A stretch of 7,736 bases of DNA from Chloroflexota bacterium (GTDB taxonomy: Bacteria > Chloroflexota > UBA6077 > JACQUR01), in the NCBI GenBank assembly GCA_016210245.1, contig JACQUR010000486.1, forward strand, positions 1 to 7,736. The letters run 5' to 3'. Under the pieces are notes generated by a model that saw only the letters and a list, made by a program, of their open reading frames with translations, searched no databases and had not been told where the DNA came from. The translations under genes and the position numbers were made by a program. Of the stretch, positions 5,425 through 7,736 are shown piece after piece (within the stretch, counting starts at the first letter, position 1; each line of letters begins with the position of its first letter).

Positions 5425-5454
5425 ATTATAGTGCCAGAACTGCCAGAACTGCCA
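5425..5454 (-). promoter_or_regulatory. -10 box with 9-bp tandem repeats upstream of the HTH gene
   Basis: A perfect TATAAT (minus strand, 5430-5425) lies about 30 bp before the ATG at 5395. Directly upstream, 5432-5454 holds 2.6 copies of a 9-bp repeat (plus strand TGCCAGAAC) where the -35 box and spacer would be. No good -35 is seen. The repeats are a plausible binding site for the HTH protein or another activator. Confidence 0.5.
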
Positions 5455-5557
5455 CGCAAGCGCTCAGGGTCCAGCGTCCGCTGGCCGGCGCTCCTGCTCC
5501 CGTCGCGCGCCAGTCAAGCTCCACTACGACCTCTCCGGCTCCGGCCCTCTCCCGCGG

Positions 5558-5566
5558 TGCTATAAT
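5558..5566 (+). promoter_or_regulatory. Predicted extended -10 promoter of rplI
   Basis: TGCTATAAT at 5558-5566 is an extended -10 element with a perfect TATAAT; it differs at one base from the apgM element TGCTACAAT. No convincing -35 box is present. Transcription would start near 5573, giving a 25-nt leader that includes a GGCGGAG ribosome binding site (5586-5592) 5 nt before the ATG. Confidence 0.6.
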
Positions 5567-5597
5567 CCCCCAAGGCTCGTTGCCGGGCGGAGCGACC

Positions 5598-6053
5598 ATG
5601 AAGGTGTTGTTGACTCAGGATGTGAAGGGGCTGGGCGCCGCGGGCCAGGTCAAGGAGGTCGCGGATGGCTACGCCCGCAACTACTTGATCCCGCGGGGGC
5701 TGGCCACGCCGGCCACGTCCGAGGCGTTGCGCCAGGTGGAGGCGCGCAAGGCGGCCGCGGCCAAACGCATGGCCGAGGACGAGCGCCGGGCAAGGGGGCG
5801 GGCGGAGCAGATGGCCGCCGAGCCGCTGGTGATCCACGCCCACGCGGGCGAGACGGGGCGCCTGTACGGCTCGGTCACCGCGGCCGACATCGCCGAGGCG
5901 CTGGAGCGGCGCCTGGGCCAGCCGGTCGACAAGCGCCGCGTCGAGCTGCAGGAGCCGATTCGGCGGCTCGGCACTCACCGCGTGCCGGTGAAGCTTCCCC
6001 ACAACGTCGTGGCCACCATCACGGTAGTAGTTCGTCCCGCGGGGGGATCGTAG
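5598..6053 (+). CDS. rplI: 50S ribosomal protein L9
   Basis: The 151-residue protein is a full-length bL9, the two-domain protein that binds 23S rRNA near the L1 stalk base. The N-terminal RNA-binding domain reads MKVLLTQDVKGLGAAGQVKE, with the conserved VADGYARNYLIPRGLA at 21-36. A long Ala/Arg/Glu-rich connecting helix covers about 41-75. The C-terminal domain has GRLYGSVTAADIAEAL at 87-102 and ends in VKLPHNVVATITVVV. ATG 5598 is fixed by homology and by the ribosome binding site. dnaB follows 118 bp downstream on the same strand, a common bacterial order. The TAG stop lies at the edge of a 64-bp palindrome. Confidence 0.97.
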   Translation: MKVLLTQDVKGLGAAGQVKEVADGYARNYLIPRGLATPATSEALRQVEARKAAAAKRMAEDERRARGRAEQMAAEPLVIHAHAGETGRLYGSVTAADIAEALERRLGQPVDKRRVELQEPIRRLGTHRVPVKLPHNVVATITVVVRPAGGS

Positions 6054-6115
6054 ATTTGAGAGTGCACAGAGCAGATTGGAGCCGGCTCCAATCTGCACTC
6101 TGCACTCTCAAATCT
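6052..6115. repeat. 64-bp near-perfect palindrome after rplI
   Basis: Arms 6052-6083 and 6084-6115 are reverse complements at 30 of 32 positions with no spacer (centre GCC/GGC). The left arm begins AGATTTGAGAGTGCA and ends GCAGATTGGAGCC. It starts within the rplI stop codon. There is no T-tract; the following CTCCGTGTCTCCGTGGTGAA resembles short intergenic repeats I associate with many bacterial genomes. It may end or stabilise the rplI transcript, or be an inserted palindromic repeat. Confidence 0.85.
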
Positions 6116-6171
6116 GCCCTCTCCGTGTCTCCGTGGTGAACGTCCTCTCGAAGGAAGAAGGGTACTGAGCC

Positions 6172-7736
6172 ATGGCCCTGGACCAGGCCGCCGTCGAGCC
6201 GCGCGCCGAGCCCCTGCCCCCGCACAGCGTCGAGGCCGAGGAGGCCGTGCTCGGCTCGGTGCTCGTCGACCGCGACGCGATCGGCCAGGTCGCCTCCTTC
6301 CTGCGCCCCGAGGACTTCTACCGCGAGCGCAACGGCAGCGTCTACCGCGCCATGCTCGCCCTGTACGACCACCGCGAGCCGGTCGACTACCTCACCGTGG
6401 TCGACGAGCTGGAGCGGGCGGACAAGTACGAGGCGGTGGGCGGGCTCGCCTACCTCTCCTCGCTCCTGTCGGTCGTTCCCACCTCGGTCCACGTCGAGCA
6501 CTACGCCCGCATCGTCGAGCGCACGGCCATCATGCGCCGCCTGATCCAGGCGGCGGGCAAGATCGCTCAGCTCGGCTACCAGGACAGCCAGGACGTGGAC
6601 ACGGTGCTCGAGCGAGCGGAGCAACTGCTGCTCGCCGTCGCCCAGCGGCGCGTGACCCGCGACTTCCAATCGCTGGCCGAGGTGTTGCAGGAGTACCTGG
6701 AGCAGCTCGAGCAGGTGCGCCACGGCGAGCGGCTGAAGTACGGGGTGCCGACGGGGTTCATCGACCTGGACAAGATCACGGGCGGCCTGCAGCGCTCGGA
6801 CCTGATTATCCTGGCCGCTCGCCCCAGCCTGGGCAAGACCAGCCTGGCGCTGAACGTTGCCGCCAACGCGGCCCTGGACGCGCGGGCGAAGGTGGCGATC
6901 TTCAGCCTGGAGATGTCCAAGGCCCAGCTCGCGGCGCGCCTGCTGTCGATGCAGTCCGGCGTCGACTCGACCCGGTTGCGCACGGCGCACCTGTCCGAGG
7001 TCGAGACCCGCAAGCTGAGCCACGCCCTGGGCGTGCTGTCCGAGGCGCCGATCTACGTGGACGATACCCCGTCCATCTCGATCATGGAGCTGCGCTCCAA
7101 GGCGCGGCGGCTGCACCTCGATCTCAAGCTGGGCCTCGACCTGGTGGTCGTGGACTACCTCCAGCTCGCCAGCTCCGGCAACCGCGACAACCGCGTCCAG
7201 GAGATCTCCGAGATCTCGCGCAGCCTGAAGGCGCTGGCCCGCGAGCTGCACGTGCCGGTGCTGGCCCTCTCCCAGCTCTCGCGCGCGGTCGAATCGCGCA
7301 CACCACATATTCCCATGCTCTCGGACCTGCGCGAGTCCGGGTGCCTCACCGGCGATACGCCGGTGTACCTCCCGGATGCCGGCACCTGCCGCCCCATGGC
7401 GAGCCTGGTTGGCCAGCAGGGGTTCCGCGTGCTCGCGCTCAATACCCAGACCTGGCAACTCGAGCCTCGGCAGGTCCTCAAGGCTTTCGCGACCGGCCGC
7501 AAGCCGGTCTACCGGCTCATGACTCGCCTGGGGCGGAGCGTGCGTGCTACGGCGAACCACCGGTTTCTGGCCGCAGTGGGATGGAGGCGGCTGGATGAGC
7601 TGCTGGATGCGGCACAAGCATCCCAGCAGCGAGCGGGTGGCTGTAGCGCGGGGGCTTGTCCCCCGCCCCCGGGTGGCGCGCCACCCGGGTGGCGCGCCAC
7701 CCGGGGGCGGGGGACAAGCCCCCGCGCTACAGCCAC
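6172..7736 (+). CDS. dnaB: Replicative DNA helicase DnaB, intein-containing, 3' end outside window
   Basis: DnaB is the hexameric 5'-3' helicase that unwinds DNA at the replication fork. Residues 1-390 are the N-extein. The DnaB N-terminal domain covers about 16-125 (LPPHSVEAEEAVLGSVLVD). The RecA-like domain begins near 190 (YGVPTGFIDLDKITGGLQ), with Walker A ARPSLGKTS at 216-224 (Lys222), FSLEMS at 244-249, Walker B VVVDYLQL (Asp328) and ALSQLSRAVE. At LSDLRESG (383-390) the expected SIEQDAD-like continuation is replaced by an intein. No stop occurs before the window ends, so the C-extein lies beyond it. ATG 6172 is preceded by a purine-rich AAGGAAGAAGGG (6151-6162) 9 nt upstream. No other gene is seen in the 118 bp after rplI. 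Confidence 0.95.
   Translation, partial: MALDQAAVEPRAEPLPPHSVEAEEAVLGSVLVDRDAIGQVASFLRPEDFYRERNGSVYRAMLALYDHREPVDYLTVVDELERADKYEAVGGLAYLSSLLSVVPTSVHVEHYARIVERTAIMRRLIQAAGKIAQLGYQDSQDVDTVLERAEQLLLAVAQRRVTRDFQSLAEVLQEYLEQLEQVRHGERLKYGVPTGFIDLDKITGGLQRSDLIILAARPSLGKTSLALNVAANAALDARAKVAIFSLEMSKAQLAARLLSMQSGVDSTRLRTAHLSEVETRKLSHALGVLSEAPIYVDDTPSISIMELRSKARRLHLDLKLGLDLVVVDYLQLASSGNRDNRVQEISEISRSLKALARELHVPVLALSQLSRAVESRTPHIPMLSDLRESGCLTGDTPVYLPDAGTCRPMASLVGQQGFRVLALNTQTWQLEPRQVLKAFATGRKPVYRLMTRLGRSVRATANHRFLAAVGWRRLDELLDAAQASQQRAGGCSAGACPPPPGGAPPGWRATRGRGTSPRATA
7342..7736 (+). other. DnaB intein, N-terminal splicing part (partial)
   Basis: The intein begins at Cys1 (codon 391 of the reading frame) directly after RESG, the same site as the Synechocystis DnaB intein as I recall it. 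Splicing block A is CLTGDTPVYLP. Block B is GRSVRATANHRFLAAVGWRR, with the TxxH motif as Thr70 and His73, followed by LDELLDA. Between them ALNTQTWQLEPRQVLKAFAT also matches that intein family. Block B is followed by a short linker and, from residue 99, by the 100-bp palindrome read in frame. Any endonuclease and blocks F and G (ending HN before Ser of the C-extein) are not in the window, so activity cannot be judged. Confidence 0.93.
7637..7736. repeat. Perfect 100-bp palindrome inside the intein, at window end
   Basis: The last 100 bases equal their own reverse complement, centred between 7686 and 7687. The centre is two adjacent copies of the 16-bp palindrome GGGTGGCGCGCCACCC (7671-7686, 7687-7702). 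The outer arms begin GTGGCTGTAGCGCGGGGGC, and each contains its own hairpin, GCGGGGG-CTTGT-CCCCCGC (7648-7666 on the left). The dnaB/intein frame passes through without a stop. The exact coincidence with the sequence end suggests a contig that breaks or folds back at a dispersed repeat. Confidence 0.9.

Noticed and set aside
5471..5484. CCAGCG-TC-CGCTGG inverted repeat
   Set aside because: Six-base arms with a 2-nt gap are expected by chance in GC-rich DNA and nothing else supports a site.
6019..7617. 532-codon open frame on the minus strand opposite dnaB
   Set aside because: It is the shadow of dnaB in high-GC DNA. It starts inside the intein and its composition is not protein-like.

Overview
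The window is a GC-rich bacterial segment with eleven gene-sized features. It starts in intergenic DNA and ends inside a dnaB gene, exactly at the end of a perfect 100-bp palindrome. It is therefore probably a contig edge. GTG and TTG starts, an archaeal-type phosphoglycerate mutase, the rplI-dnaB pair, TATAAT-like promoters and many intergenic palindromes would fit a Chloroflexota-like or other deep-branching high-GC bacterium. That placement is inference only; there is no rRNA or marker set to fix it.

Left part (1-3366). A GNAT acetyltransferase on the minus strand is preceded by a 25-residue leader ORF with a strong ribosome binding site, whose stop overlaps the GNAT start. Divergent from it are a cofactor-independent phosphoglycerate mutase (apgM type) and a metallo-beta-lactamase-fold hydrolase. 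A 27-bp hairpin begins at the apgM stop codon and runs into the hydrolase ribosome binding site. A stand-alone Lrp/AsnC ligand-binding domain protein converges on the hydrolase, with another long hairpin between them.

Middle part (3438-5395). A tandem 62-bp duplication rich in a TTCGAA/AATTTCG heptamer lies upstream of tRNA-Thr(CGT), and its second copy ends in the TATAAT that probably drives the tRNA. Next comes a minus-strand accessory block. It holds a vapBC-like toxin-antitoxin pair with a predicted leaderless promoter carrying two operator-like repeats. It also holds an orphan CopG-type antitoxin, an HNH nuclease fragment that ends where that antitoxin begins, and an excisionase-type HTH gene broken by one extra G in a G6 run.

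Right part (5558-7736). Ribosomal protein L9 is followed by a 64-bp near-perfect palindrome that includes its stop codon, and then by replicative helicase dnaB. After residue 390 (LRESG) the dnaB frame continues into an intein with clear splicing blocks A and B. About 98 residues into the intein the frame runs without a stop through the 100-bp palindrome, where the window ends. The C-terminal intein blocks and the C-extein lie outside.

The most notable points are the DnaB intein with a palindromic repeat in frame, the stop-codon palindromes, the repeat-born tRNA promoter, the leaderless vapBC control region and the GNAT leader ORF.
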